A stretch of DNA of 64,000 nt. Origin: Gerris lacustris (taxonomy: Eukaryota > Arthropoda > Insecta > Hemiptera > Gerridae). The position numbers were made by a program, and so were the translations under genes. The notes under the pieces were generated by a model that ran no database searches, was not told the DNA's origin, and was given only the letters and a program-made list of their open reading frames with translations. Below, one piece after another: positions 1 through 12,096 of this stretch (within the stretch, counting starts at the first letter, position 1; every line of letters begins with the position of its first letter). The stretch spans positions 45,126,329 to 45,190,328 of the forward strand of contig OX578282.1 in NCBI GenBank assembly GCA_951217055.1. The letters are read 5' to 3'.

Positions 1-2
1 AA

Positions 3-139
3 CGATCAGCCATATCCTCAAGAATGTTGTTCACATAGTGCGGTGTTCAGCAAGGGCTAATAAATATCACGATCAGCCATGTTCTCAAGAATGTTGTTCA
101 CAAAGTGCGGTGTTTCAGCAAGGGCTAATAAATAACACG
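3..139. repeat. Two-copy 67-bp tandem repeat at window edge
   Basis: A unit beginning CGATCAGCCAT occurs at 3 and again at 70. The two units differ by a few substitutions and one inserted T. The array touches the left edge of the window, so it may be the end of a longer minisatellite. No reading frame is conserved between the units. Confidence 0.9.
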
Positions 140-1380
140 GTCTTTCCACAAAAAACAGTCAAATGTTAAATCCCTACAGTTCGGGATTTTTGGGTCGCCA
201 CCCTAAGGTTTCATTATTTGATCTACTTTTATCACCCGACCGAATTTAACCGGGAATTTTTTTATCTTTTAGCATAATAGTTTTCATAGTACGTCCAAAT
301 AATTTTTACTTTATAGCTTTTACATGGGCCATATTATTATAAAAGAAATGACAAAAACTCTAACTATAAAAGCTTAAATTGCAGATATATAGCTGAATTA
401 TAATATTAAAACTATTTACTATATACATATATTTACTTTACTTTTTATAATTTGAGCTAATGTTTGGAAATTATTCATATAATTTAGTTTTTACTTCCAG
501 TCGAGGATGTTAAGTGAATATTTAACAGAATCAAAGTCACTGTGATTTTACAGCATTAAAAAAAAGAATAATTTATTCTTTGATTATATATTTAAGTATG
601 CAATAAAATTATATAGTTTTAAAGATAATAAAATATTATTTTTAATAAATAGACCCTCGGTCCTATTAATAAATAGGACTAATACTAAATATTTACCCAA
701 AATTAAAATCTTGTTTAATTTATAAGAAATTAATGTAAAAGGTTGAATAAATATGTTTAAAAAAAGGTTGGTATAAATTAACCATTTTAAAATTGAAATG
801 AAGATAAAGAAAACTGGCCAGCAGAAAAAGAGAGGTCTAAGAGAGAATTTTGCAAAAAGGGTTTGGTTTATTTAAATTCAAATTAAACATGAAGTTAATG
901 AAGGTTTAATCCACGCTTTAATTAAAGGGTGTACTATTCAGAACAAAGATAGAGAGTAGAGAAAGATGTTGTGGGTTAGACTAGCGAGATATTAGAGCGT
1001 TCCTAGCGCATGCAGCATTCCCCGTGCGTACCTCCTCAACTATAGCCATACTCACTTAGGCACTGGAGAACAGATTCCAGATTTCGGTATTCTAAGATAA
1101 TCAGATTAATTCCCCTTTTCAAATTGTATAAAAAGACAAGCTTCTATACGGATCAATGTATATAAAAGAACAAAGACACAGAAACATATAATTTATACAG
1201 AAACGAATGAAATTTACAAGGAAAAAGAAAGGAGTGAGATATAAAAAAGATAAAATAGGAAAATTATAACAAGCTATATCTTCTAAGATATAATATATCA
1301 TTCTTTAATAAGATTTAATTCATTCTTTTCCTTTTTTGAATCGCATTTTCTGACTTCTTAAGTTTGATCATTTTAAAAAC
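140..1380. other. AT-rich DNA, no feature recognised
   Basis: Low-complexity AT-rich sequence with frequent stops in all frames. I see no domain, tRNA-like promoter box or terminal repeat here. Confidence 0.6.
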
Positions 1381-1384
1381 AATT

Positions 1385-1430
1385 AGAAAAATAGTCTGCT
1401 AATTAGTGTAGCATATAGTTTCCTCGCTTC
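1385..1430 (-). repeat. Family A tail fragment
   Basis: This stretch carries the family A tail signature (a TCTGC..AATTAGTGT segment followed by TTTCCTCGC) on the strand opposite to the adjacent copy at 1510. It is a short remnant of the repeat described at 58325-59105. Confidence 0.6.
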
Positions 1431-1509
1431 TTATTTCGTTTTCTTTAATGATTTCATTTTTTTTCCAACTTATATTGTCCTGTTTCCCGTTTAGCTCGTC
1501 CTTAAAAAA

Positions 1510-1915
1510 ATCGTTCTTTCTGAAGAACGAAACATTTTTATGTCTCCGATTTCAAAAATTCCAAGACAGAAATCCGTTTCAGATATCAGGGAACATTTTT
1601 GGTTCCGTGCCTGTCTGTCATCTTAATTTTTGCGAACCAACATATCTTAAAAATTACTCGTCCGATTTTAATTAAATGTAAATGGCAGGTCATAATAAGC
1701 CCATTTAAGTTGGCCTCATGTAACGTTCAACCTTCTGCACCCATTTGTTTCTCTTCCATATGAGCACAAAACATACAATACTTTACACCTATATCTTCAA
1801 AAATTTACTCATCTGATTTTCATGAAATTTTGTGGTTTGTTAAAAGTAGCTATCAGATAGCCCCAGGTTAATTTCAACCGTCTGAACTCTTTTAAATTTT
1901 ACTAAATTGAAACTT
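1510..1915 (+). repeat. Family A interspersed repeat copy
   Basis: In order it shows a TTCTGAAGAACGA segment, CCAAGACAGAAATCCGTTTC, a short CTGTCTGTC run, the core ending GATTTTAATTAAATG, and the second core half with CTCATCTGATTTTCATGAAA. The terminal hairpin is missing or degraded. The short frame across it is a by-product of the repeat and is not a gene. Confidence 0.85.
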
Positions 1916-2318
1916 AAAACCAGGTAAGATTAAATAAAACCAGGTTTTATTTTTGTCTTATTGTTGCATGTTAAATTTTATGTATGTAGTTAATTATTAA
2001 TTATAAAATTCTAATTATAAACAACTTATAAAAAAAAAAAATAATAATAATAATAATAATTTATTTAAATGACATTATCTAATTATCTGACATTCTCTTA
2101 TGGAGATAAAACGAAAATTTCAACGAAAAATTCGACGTAACAAATGCAATTTGTAAGTATGTTTTTAGAATTTATTATTATATAGAGTTTGAGAAATTTA
2201 ATCTTAACAAAATGTTTCAAATTATGTAAAGTTATTTTAGATTTGTAGATAAAGTGGAATAAGTAGGATCAATGTGTGAAAATAAATTATATGTTACAGA
2301 GTTACAGTCATTAAAGGA

Positions 2319-2350
2319 CTGAAGGTGACCCTAACAGGGTCGAAACGTTT
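2319..2350 (+). ncRNA. Hammerhead-like motif (degenerate)
   Basis: CTGAAGGT is followed by a GACCC/GGGTC stem with loop TAACA, then GAAACGTT. This matches the order of the hammerhead boxes (CUGANGA, stem II, GAAA, then a short palindromic stem III). However, A9 of the first box is replaced and there is an extra T before stem II. It resembles the better motif in the Penelope-like element at 48940-49020, so it may be a relic of such an element. Ribozyme activity is doubtful. Confidence 0.35.
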
Positions 2351-2955
2351 CCTATGAAAACTTGAGTTTTTATTCGTTATTACACCTTCTAGCCATCTTA
2401 AACTGCATTGATTGAATTACAAGGGTGTATATTTTTAAATATTTCTTTTAAATTAATCTAAATAATTTAAAGAAATATATCAAATAAAAAACATTTTATA
2501 AATAACTATATAAAAAACAAAAATGATGTATTATTAAAAGAAACTAATGAAATTCTATTTCATGTTTTGAACGAATAATTACTACAATTTCTTAATTTGA
2601 CCAATTTAATAATTTGAATGTTTTTTGCCATAAAAATAGTCTCCCAAGTATAGCTTCCTTGCGTCCTATATGGGATAACTAGTTACATGAGTATAGAACA
2701 ATGTGATTCCACTGGGAATTAAAAGTTTTTTATATAGACCTATTTCGATTCCCAATGGGGTTACATTTATTTTTATTCAATATTATATACGTGTAGATAG
2801 TTGAACTACGAAAAAATACGTTTTTAAGAACGATCACATTACTTGTGTTACCTTCACTAAACTCTTAAAAAACAAACTTATATATAAATTAGCAAAACCT
2901 CCATAAGTACTTAAAAGTACTTCAATACTTGAAATTGTCACATTAATTGGCTGAC

Positions 2956-2991
<36 letters not shown>

Positions 2992-3256
2992 GAAATAACT
3001 TTTTATTGACTATAAAAGAAACAAATTTGACGATAAAGCAATCCGAGAGGTTTAAAGTAAAAAGGGTATTTTAGGTCTTAAGTACCTACACACGTGGAAT
3101 AGGGATTAATCTTAAGAGTTCTTTGTAAATCTCGGGAAAGAAAATATAATTAAGAAAGTAGAATAATCACCCTCTTTATTAATTGACGGTCTGAGACTTT
3201 TTTTAAAGTTTTTTTTAAGTGGATGAATTTTTTTTTTTTTTTTTTTTAAATAAATG

Positions 3257-3400
3257 TAATAATAATAATAATAATAATAATTATTATTATTATTATTAGT
3301 ATTAGTATTATTATTACATTTAATAATAATGATAATGATTATTACATTTAATAATAATGATAATGATTATTAATAAATTATAATGATTATTTTTATTATT
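3257..3400. repeat. (TAA)n/(TTA)n microsatellite with inverted halves
   Basis: Runs of AAT on the left are followed by TTA on the right, then degenerate GATAATGATTATT units. The halves are complementary. This is a simple-sequence region with no other content. Confidence 0.9.
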
Positions 3401-4295
3401 AGTCCATTACAAAAAAAAACTGTATAAAATAATTATTTTACTATTTAGAAAAAGGATTGTCTTAAAACTCAACATAAATCTAATAGTTACGACAGAATTG
3501 TAATAATTTGTTAAACTCGTTCAAAAGCGTGGTGAGAGTAAAAAATAATAGGGATCGATATATTTCGAGTTAAAGCCCTGGTATGCCGTGACCCCAGGTT
3601 TACTGAGAAACTATATTATTTATAACACCTATTTGAGTTCACCTCATATCATTCCAACCTTTATACAGGATGAAAACAAAATAAATTAATGTATAACCCT
3701 ATCCTGTAATAAATGAAACTCCTGCCCATCAACCCTTAACTTTTTCTCGAGCAATTAAACTTTGAATTACCTGCTATAGATCTTTCCCTTTAATAATACC
3801 TACTAGATACGAGTACATCTTTGTGACTGGAAAACCAGTGATGCGATTGAAATGAGATATCTTCTCATTTTAAAGCATTAGCCATACTTCTTTAGTTTTA
3901 TCCCAGCATCTCAACTTGTACTATATATTACAATCTCTACTAGTTGAACAAAATTAATTAATGAAATTATGTAGAACAGTTATTCAGAAAATGGAACGAT
4001 AAAGGTAAAGTTGTTTTTTTTCAAATGCCCATTTTAATTTTGCAAGGCATTTGGTTCTTATAATCAGCGAATTATTTTGTTTATATTTTTAATTTATTTC
4101 ACGAGAATAACATTAATCATGTAGCAAGCCTTTTTTCGTTTCTCTTTTCTCTCCTCAGAAAAAAACGAATTATTTTATCTAACAATCGAAGGCTAAGAAA
4201 TGAAATCAATTTTCAAGTTGTGGTTCAATGAATATTTTACACCTTACCCTAATTATTAATAAGACAAGCTTAATTAAAAATCAGTATATATTTTG

Positions 4296-4925
4296 CTTCT
4301 GAGCTTACCAAAGGTAACGGATGCATTGTGATTATTCTGAAGAACGACATTTTTTTCAGCCTCCAAGTTCAAAAATTCTGAAATAAAAATGATTTATTTT
4401 ACATTTTATTTAAACCACCATATCTTAAAAACTAATCGTCTGATTGTAATGATGTTAGTACAAGTACTAGACGGGTAGGACGAACCACTTGTTCGAACCT
4501 AGCAATTAGGCCCATTTTACTAGGCCCGTGGTAGTGAGTTCCAGCCACTTCACACATCATACCTCTGTACATTGTACCACCGAAGCTAGTATGAGTGATC
4601 ATTAGTGAGCCATATAATCAGAGCATCACGACGAGGGATAGAACCCACAAGCTCGTACTACCCTTGATTCAGTGATGGCCGAGCAGACGTGGAAAGTAAT
4701 TTAATACACTTGGCCACGCCGGCTCTCTGTAATGATGTTAAGTCATAATTGTAATTTGGATGGAAGGCCCCATATAAATTTGGGCATTGCGCACATTGCT
4801 TCCTTCCGCATGAGCACAAACTTGTTTTCATTAACAACTATAACTTTAAAAGTAAAAATACCTACTCACCCAATTTTGAAGAAATTGGAGTGGTAAATGA
4901 AAGTAGCCTATACCTAGAGCAGCTA
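4296..4925 (+). repeat. Family A copy interrupted by a SINE
   Basis: It begins with the family A head hairpin (GCTTCTGAGCTTACC..GGTAACGGATGC) and continues through the ATATCTTAAAAACTAATCG segment. It is split at 4458 by a SINE and resumes at 4741 with AGTCATAATTG, exactly where an uninterrupted family A copy continues. This copy is diverged. Confidence 0.8.
4458..4727 (-). mobile_element. tRNA-derived SINE with 13-bp target duplication
   Basis: On the minus strand it starts GAGAGCCGGCGTGGCCAAGT, which contains a type 2 RNA polymerase III A box (TGGCCAAGTG). A B box (GGTTCTATCCC) follows about 80 bp downstream. The head resembles class II tRNAs (Ser/Leu type). The body is about 180 bp and the 3' end lacks a poly(A) tail. 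The direct repeat TGTAATGATGTTA lies at 4445-4457 and 4728-4740, and removing the insert restores a normal family A sequence. These features are seen directly; the exact parental tRNA is inferred. Confidence 0.85.
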
Positions 4926-5071
4926 TTGAATTTCCAAATAGGTTCCACTGAAGCCACGCCTACCTTACCTCTCATTGGCCAGCTGTGCCTAGCTTGCCTA
5001 TTCCCGCCAGTATTTAAATTAAAATGTGACAATTGTCTGATAACTTGTTTATGAAATACATTTAAATATAT

Positions 5072-5072
<1 letters not shown>

Positions 5073-5140
<68 letters not shown>
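5073..5140. repeat. (TA)n microsatellite
   Basis: An uninterrupted TA dinucleotide array of about 68 bp. Confidence 0.98.
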
Positions 5141-5147
<7 letters not shown>

Positions 5148-8100
5148 TTGTTTTTCGTTATAGAAAATTAACCTAAACTTTTATTTTTATTTTTATAAAA
5201 ATAAAAACTTTTTCAATAACTAATAAAACAATTTTTTAAACTCACAAATTCAATTAACTTTGGTAGAATACAATATTTTAAAACACATTTGCTTCTCTCT
5301 AAAAATAAACATAAAACAATAACAATAAAAAATACTCTTCTCTCCTTCTCCTCACCTTTGCTTTTACCCAGATACATCACCTCTTTAAAGCACTGATTCA
5401 TTTTTAGAGACATTTGGACGGTTTTGTCAATAATAGCCCACAGATGATGCCATAATCAAAATTATCACAGATAATTTTAGCCCGTTAAGCAAATTTAATA
5501 ATGAATAAAAAATAAGTTTGACCCTTCTAGATATCGAAATAGATCTAACTCATGTGACCATTCGTTCAATGATAGGGCCAAATACACACAAATTGGCACA
5601 ATGCTTTATTTTCTCTCTGTATTTCCATCACACCCTAAATAATTTTTGAAGGGTTAAAAATATACATCATTTCATGCATTTATTAAGAAAGCTATAAAAA
5701 AATAATATTGTGAAAGGTATATTTTGATCGGACCTTCTCCCTAATCTAATAGCCACAAAAGTTATTAATGACCCAAACTTTTGAATACAGTCGTTAGAAA
5801 GCTTTTAAAAACCATGCAAGGTAGGTTCTATTTTCATTTGCATACTTTATTGAGGCTCATTCTTGAGTAGCTTTATCTTAAGAGATGAGTTTTAGAATTT
5901 AATCATATTATTTCCCTAGTTTTTCTCTGTGCATTTCATACTCTATCAGAGTTACCAAGGGGGGTTAATAATATTTGTGACGGTCCTTGAGGCAAACCGT
6001 CCCTAACTGAAAACCTCGAATCCCAGATCATCAATAACCCTTTACGGCTCTTTTTTCCTTGCTGTATCCCTATCACTTGATGCAGCTGTAGAATTGAGGA
6101 AAAGCCTTGAAGTTTTTTAGGGTCCTTGGTTTCTGCGCCTCCCGACCCAACTTACCCCTATCAGAAGATTTTTATTTTTCCTTTCCCTACAGCACCAACT
6201 CTCATCTCCTTCATTCTCTACTTCTACAGTCTTACACAAATCAATATGTTTTGTTTATTCCTCTATTAGAAATTTTTCTTTCAATTATTGTGATTCGTTA
6301 CATTGGTAAAATTAACTTTATTTTTTATTATTTGCCTGGGATTGTTTGGAATATATCCAAAAATATCCATATAGTAATGTAAGTAATATGCCCAGAGCGC
6401 CTGTATAAGTAATACAACTATAGCCGAAGGGATCGGTTTAACAGAATGGTTATAACCCGAACTAAGTCTAAACAGTGATGCATACATGAGAGAATCCCAA
6501 ACATTTGTAAAGAGCCAGGAATGTTGCCTAAATCAAATCGGAATGCAAAAGTAAGGTATACATAAAAATACAGCCGGATAAGTAAAGATTCGAATTGATT
6601 TTCACCAAAAATTTATTATTAACCGGAATTAGGGTAAATATAGACAGCCCACATATTAGAAACATTTTGAGAGGTTCTTTTAATGTAATTTGTGCAGTTT
6701 TAGATGCATGCCTTCATCAATATTTCGAACATTATTTTATCAGAGGAAGAATATCTAGAAATATGAAATGGATTTTTTTATAATTCATACAACAAATCAT
6801 ACGCTTCGTTAGAAATACAAGTACATTAGTGTATGATACAAGCAGTGAGCACAATTACGCTGATGGGAAGGTTTTTGAGAATGCAATCAATGGTTGTGAG
6901 CAAACAAGAGTGGGGTGTGGAAGCCTAATACCAATAATCAGGGGTAACCTGAGATGAATCTGTGAGCTTTCCAATAATCCAAATAATTAATCAACTTAAC
7001 CCTAGAAGCAGGTACGCAATATATCATTCAATTCCTACATCCCTTCAACACGCATCTACTACCTATAGACAAAACTTAATTACAATGCTACTCTAACAGA
7101 GAGTCAGACCTCCTTATTCAAACACCACCTCATTGAATCTGCTTTACAAATCATCGATTCCTTCAGTGGTATGATTCGGGGAAGTTTTACAGCTAAGGAG
7201 TTTATTTAGGTAACGCCGCGACGTTACGGATTCAATGCATATTTAAGCAGGATGTCCAAGTAAAATCTACAGCTAGATCACTCTAGCACAAATCCTACAG
7301 AGTCGTTTGGCTATTAGAAAATAATTCAAATCGTCTATCATATTATCTTTAACCTTTAAACCTAAATGGTTAAAGGGAACAAAATAGGAACAAATATTAA
7401 ATAAAAAACAATGATTACCCAAAATAAAGTAAAAAGGTATTTACAGAAAACCAAATTCCTTCCAATTTCACACCGTAATTCACTTTAAATTATGAATTGC
7501 CGACGCTGAAGTAAAAAATTACTTTTACGAAAACAAATTCACAAAAGAAAAGGAAAAGTCTTTAGAAAAAAGTTAAAAGGCTTTTTTTAAGAGGTAAATT
7601 TTTATTGGGGGGCACAAGACCCGCTGAAAATTCCGTTTACATTTCATGAAGGGAAATAGAAGAAGTTTTGCCGGAATTCTAAATGAGGCCCAAGACTTAT
7701 TAAAAGCGGACTCAAATTAAACAATTTAAAGCATTTTCTACTTTCCTTTACCCCCTCCCCCACCACTTTCCTTTCTCTTTCAAGCACTTTCCTCTCATTT
7801 TCTTTTTTTTATGAAGAAAAAAAGTTATTTTTTTATTGACAAGTTCTTATTGGCCATGTGGGGTCTTTAATTCGAACTTATTTATTGTTTTTTTGTTTAA
7901 TTTTGTCAAGATTCCGTAGTAAGTTAGAAAAACATTAAAAAAACGAATAAAGAAACTGAAACAAACCAAATCCCGATAGCACTCAACTCAAATATTCGTG
8001 AACAAAAGTTGGTCAAGTCGATAAACTGAATGGATCATTTGACTACATAATACATTATTTATGTAAGCTAAGCGGAGGATGATAGTTCTACCTTGAGGTG

Positions 8101-8570
8101 CATAACTATTAAGTTTAGTTCAAAAGATATCGGATTCGATTCTGCGTATAAAAGATAGAAATATTAATTGTTTATCTAAACGACTTCAGTTTTTCCGAAC
8201 TTGTGGCTTGTGGGAATTTTTATTTAGACTATAAGTGATTAAAATATAATTTATAGATGATTACTGTGAGTATTTGTATATCGAGACTCGGTCGCCACAG
8301 CAAGACATAGAATTTCATTATAATTCTAAAACCGCGGAAGCCTACGAAATTTAGTATGTATTTTTATAGTTAATTTTGAGTAAGTTAACTTCAATAGAAG
8401 CTTACTAGTTATTTTTAAATCTTATTTCTTCATAACCAAGAAACAAGAAACATACATCAAGGTTTTAAATGGAACCCAAAAGTTGGAAATGTAGTAGTGT
8501 TTTTAACTTTACCCACTCAAAATGACATTATGGCTCCGGTATACACAAATACATTTTTGTTACGTATGCC
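5141..8570. other. AT-rich DNA without a recognised gene
   Basis: Open frames here reach 91 codons at most and show no known motif or codon bias. A short self-complementary AT stretch lies at about 5180-5210, and a C/T-rich patch at about 7741-7800. A tRNA-like B box near 8130 is listed separately. Confidence 0.6.
8070..8160 (+). repeat. Possible tRNA-like SINE relic
   Basis: GGATTCGATTCTGC near 8130 resembles an RNA polymerase III B box, with a weak A-box-like segment (TAGTTCTACCTTGAGG) about 60 bp upstream. There are no clear ends or target duplications, so chance similarity is possible. Confidence 0.3.
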
Positions 8571-8575
8571 ATTAA

Positions 8576-8935
8576 AAACAAGTAAGATGGGCTTCACTTC
8601 AAGTCCGTGAGGCGAAAATCGCCAGTTTCTGTAAGATTGAGTAAAAATTATATTAAGTTTGAAATTTTAATAGTTGCATATTCTTTTTCTACACTTCAAG
8701 ACATTTAAATTGAAGTGTAACATGTCGTGGCCCGCTATATTGGCCACCATCTTGGAAATATTAAGTGGGAAAACTCCAAAAAGTGCACAGTTGTAACAAA
8801 TGCCGAGATGCACCTGTGTGCCGAATTTCATGTTCCTAGCTATAGTAGTTTATGAATTAAAACATGCCAACGGACAGACAGACAGACAGAGCCGTTAAAT
8901 AAGGTTTCTTTTTGTACTTCGTACAGAAACCTAAA
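8576..8935 (+). repeat. Family C interspersed repeat copy
   Basis: It shares a layout with 49715-50075: a GGCGAAAATCGCC palindrome near the start, a TTCAAGACATTTAAATTG segment, a GCCACCATCTTGG segment, a GACAGACAGACAGACAG run and a terminal hairpin at 8902-8932. In the hairpin, AGGTTTCT and AGAAACCT enclose GTAC-TTC-GTAC. It is non-coding and about 360 bp long. Palindromes near both ends suggest a non-autonomous mobile element of unknown class. Confidence 0.8.
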
Positions 8936-8960
8936 AACTGTGTATTATTGACTTTTCTAC

Positions 8961-8963
<3 letters not shown>

Positions 8964-9045
<82 letters not shown>
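8964..9045. repeat. (TA)n microsatellite
   Basis: A TA array of about 82 bp immediately after the family C copy. The Ile-Tyr open frames across it on the minus strand are artefacts. Confidence 0.98.
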
Positions 9046-9051
<6 letters not shown>

Positions 9052-10950
9052 ACACATATTATAAAAGAGAATATATTATACTTATAAAAGATAATACATA
9101 TATAAAGAATACATATAAAAGTATACAAAATATAGTTCAAGCAGTTAAGTTAAAAGGAATTCGTATTTAAATTTATTTTCTTGGCAATAGAGGGAAGAAA
9201 AAAAATACGGTGACTCATAGTTAAAACATAATTATTATACAAAATTTAATTATAATTTTTTTATTTCAAGTTGCTGAAAATATTATGCATTTAAATATTC
9301 TTATCGCAGATATTGCACGTTTTAAAATTTATACGTGTAATAAGGTAAAGGCACACGACTCCTTCACCTCATATTTTGAGGGATTAAAGAATAAATCATT
9401 TAGCTATTAAGATTTTGTGAAAAGATTCTTTATACTATATGCTCAACTGGCTAATAAAAATTTCTATTAGTTTTTATTAATTATACATGATTAATCTGAT
9501 AACCCGCCCAAACAGTTTTTAGCAATATATAATCTGTATTTAATGGGTTGTTAACTGTTAAAAAACAATGTTTTTTTCTTTCTTTTTGTACACGAGAATA
9601 GTTGTAATGGATTCGACATGATTCTTCTTACAAGAAGAAGATAAAAATAAGAGGAAAAGATAATAGCATAAAAAAAAAATAAATAAATAAAAATAATAAT
9701 ATATATGTATAGTTAAGAAGAGTTGGGTTAATGACAAAAAGACGCGTTATAGAAGAGGAAGTTTGCACAGAGTTTAGTATTTAAGGGAAGAGAAAGACTA
9801 AGAGAAGGGGTTCTTATTTCCTGTGCGGGCTGTGTAAGGTGGTTAGAGGTATAAAACAGTGTAAAATTGGTCTAATTTTCAACTGGCTGGGCTCGGTGTT
9901 GTCTCTGGCTACAGTTAAAGGTTTACCTTGATGGCTGTTTCAACTGTTTCCTTTGCTTACCGCTAGTCCCCGACGGGGCGCTGTAGTCGGCCCGTTATCT
10001 CTTTAAACTCCTTTATACTCCCCACCTGAGAGTGAGTTATGTTCAAACATTTGCTTAAAGGATTTCTCTCCGAGTTATATATCCGCTTTACCGAGGACCA
10101 TTAGCCTCTCACCCCGCTGTTCACTCTTGAGAAAGAGAAACTTCCTGTGTAGAATGTGCTTTTCCTGGAGGAATTACAGGCGACTAACTGTCCTCCCTCC
10201 TCTACCTCACCCGAGATCATGCAAATAATCTCTTAAAACTCCCGAAAAGGTGAAACACCGACAGTTTCACTTGGCTGTTTCTCAAAGATAATTACTAATT
10301 TATGTTAATTTTCTTTTCAACGTTTCTCCTCGGTTAAAGGCTCGTAGAAATCGTTTTCTTTTTCCTTTCCTCGAGTTTCACTTGTTTTCTTGCTCCGCGG
10401 ATCATTACCAGGCTTTTCCTCGGCTCTTATGAAAACCTCTCCTAACAACCCGTCCCTTACCGAAGCAACCATGAAAATTCAAATCTTCGAAACCCGCAAA
10501 GCTCTGTTGAACCACCTTCCTCTACTTTTAAAAACCTACTTACACTTAAGCTTTAGAATAACCTCGTTTTAACCCTTTTTAATATTGTTAAACAAGCTGG
10601 CAGTGCACATAACCCGACCCACTCTCTCACTAACCTTACCTACTTCTTACACTGTTCACTCCTCACAGTCTCAACTTGGTTTTCTTTAAGGTATTTTCTC
10701 TTCGCTTGCAATATTCACTAATCCCTGACCTTACAAGTAAATTCCCATTGTTCTGCTAATAATCCCCATCTTGAAACTCCTCATTACAGCACACTCTACT
10801 CATATATTAAAATGTAATTATTATAACTAATCCAATCTAATACTCCAGGTGTCTTTTATCCCATCATTACTATTACTAAATTACAATATTGATTGTTTCC
10901 TTTACCAGATGAATATTAAAATAGGGCAAACTTAATCATGCATACTTGTT
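9046..10950. other. No recognised gene; a less AT-rich patch
   Basis: The DNA is AT-rich up to about 9750. The stretch 9760-10780 is noticeably richer in C and G and in pyrimidine runs. I could not read a protein domain in any frame; the longest frame is 60 codons. Confidence 0.55.
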
Positions 10951-10953
10951 ACA

Positions 10954-11154
10954 GGGGAGCCGTTGTAGCCAGGTGGTTAGCTTACTCCCCAGAAACCTAT
11001 TACTAAACACCGACATAACTGGCGAGTTGGCTGGGGATTCCAACTCACCAGTAACGAAAGTGTGGACAGTGAATTATATTTCACTCTTATGATCATATTT
11101 AGTAGTGAGCCTAATAATGTGTTGATCGGGACGTAAAAAAAAATAATAAAAAAA
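10954..11154 (+). mobile_element. tRNA-derived SINE with A-rich tail
   Basis: The head GGGAGCCGTTGTAGCCAGGT contains a recognisable A box (TAGCCAGGTGG). A degenerate B box (GGATTCCAACTC) lies about 60 bp downstream. The element ends in an A-rich tail at 11134-11154. Possible target duplication is limited to ACTTG on both sides, so the exact boundaries are uncertain. It is in the opposite orientation to the SINE at 4458 and has a different body. Confidence 0.65.
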
Positions 11155-11892
11155 CTTGCAATCATAGTGATTATTCATAGAGATCATTATTTGGTAAAAG
11201 ATTCAACTTTTAATGCATAATTCGCACTAAGTGAAATGCCCCGAAGAAAATTACCTAAGCACCAATAAACTTCAACCATAAACTGCATTCTCCCGATTAT
11301 GGGAACTACCAAATCATAAATTCGTTCTTTCTCTTGTTTTCCTCATGTCCTGTTAACATTTATTTGTTTTTTTACACTGTCACTGGTTATCTTCCAAATC
11401 TTGATCCTCTTAAAGTAGATACATATCCACTCTTCAATACTCTAGGACAAGGACTTCCTTTTTTCCCCTACCAAACCATGAACATTTTCTTTGTTTCAAT
11501 TATAATTTATACTAGTCGTCAATTTTTTTTTTTTTTTTTTAACAACATACTTCATTGTATAATACATACATAGTTACAGAATACAAACATTACTCATTTG
11601 CATAATATTTAAATAGAAAAAAAAATGTATAATATATTGCATAAGAAACCCTATGTCAAAAAAATGGGTAAGTGAGTTAATACTTTTCACACAGAGTATA
11701 GTTTAAAAAAGTCGATAAAACTGATATTTTATACACAAAAACTTTACTCTAAAGTTAAATTTTAATAACTGCATCAAGTCAAATCGTTTAGGATTATTAT
11801 TATTATTGACAAAAAAAAAATTAGGAAGAATATGAAGAGAAATATACAGATAAAAATCATAATACCTGCTGTTTGGTGACAACCATACTTAT

Positions 11893-11972
11893 TTGTCAAA
11901 AAAAAACAACCACACTTAATTGTCAAAAAAACAACCACACTTAATTGTCAAAAAAACAACCACACTTAATTG
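11893..11972. repeat. 25-bp tandem repeat, about three copies
   Basis: A unit of TTGTC, an A-run, then CAACCACACTTAA is repeated with little divergence. The A-run length varies between copies, as expected from slippage. Confidence 0.9.
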
Positions 11973-12096
11973 CCCGCTGGCGTAGGTCAGCCTTGCCACC
12001 TCCTTGGCTCACTACTGACGACGGTGTGAATTCAATCTATCTCATAACCTTAATATCCTAAAGGAATAACATAATTTGATCAACGTGAGTCTCATG

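Larger units (their letters stand above)
1916..4295. other. AT-rich region with simple repeats
   Basis: No gene is visible. It holds an A-run followed by (ATA)n at 2030-2060, a T-run at about 2960-2987, a second T-run at about 3229-3247 and a TAA/TTA microsatellite at about 3257-3400. The latter two arms are complementary and could fold. A hammerhead-like motif at 2319 is listed separately. Confidence 0.75.

Noticed and set aside
8857..9140. Minus-strand frames rich in Ile-Tyr
   Set aside because: Translations of the TA array at 8964-9045, with no other protein content.
11893..11972. CRISPR-like array
   Set aside because: The units are directly contiguous with no spacers; an ordinary minisatellite in a eukaryotic genome.
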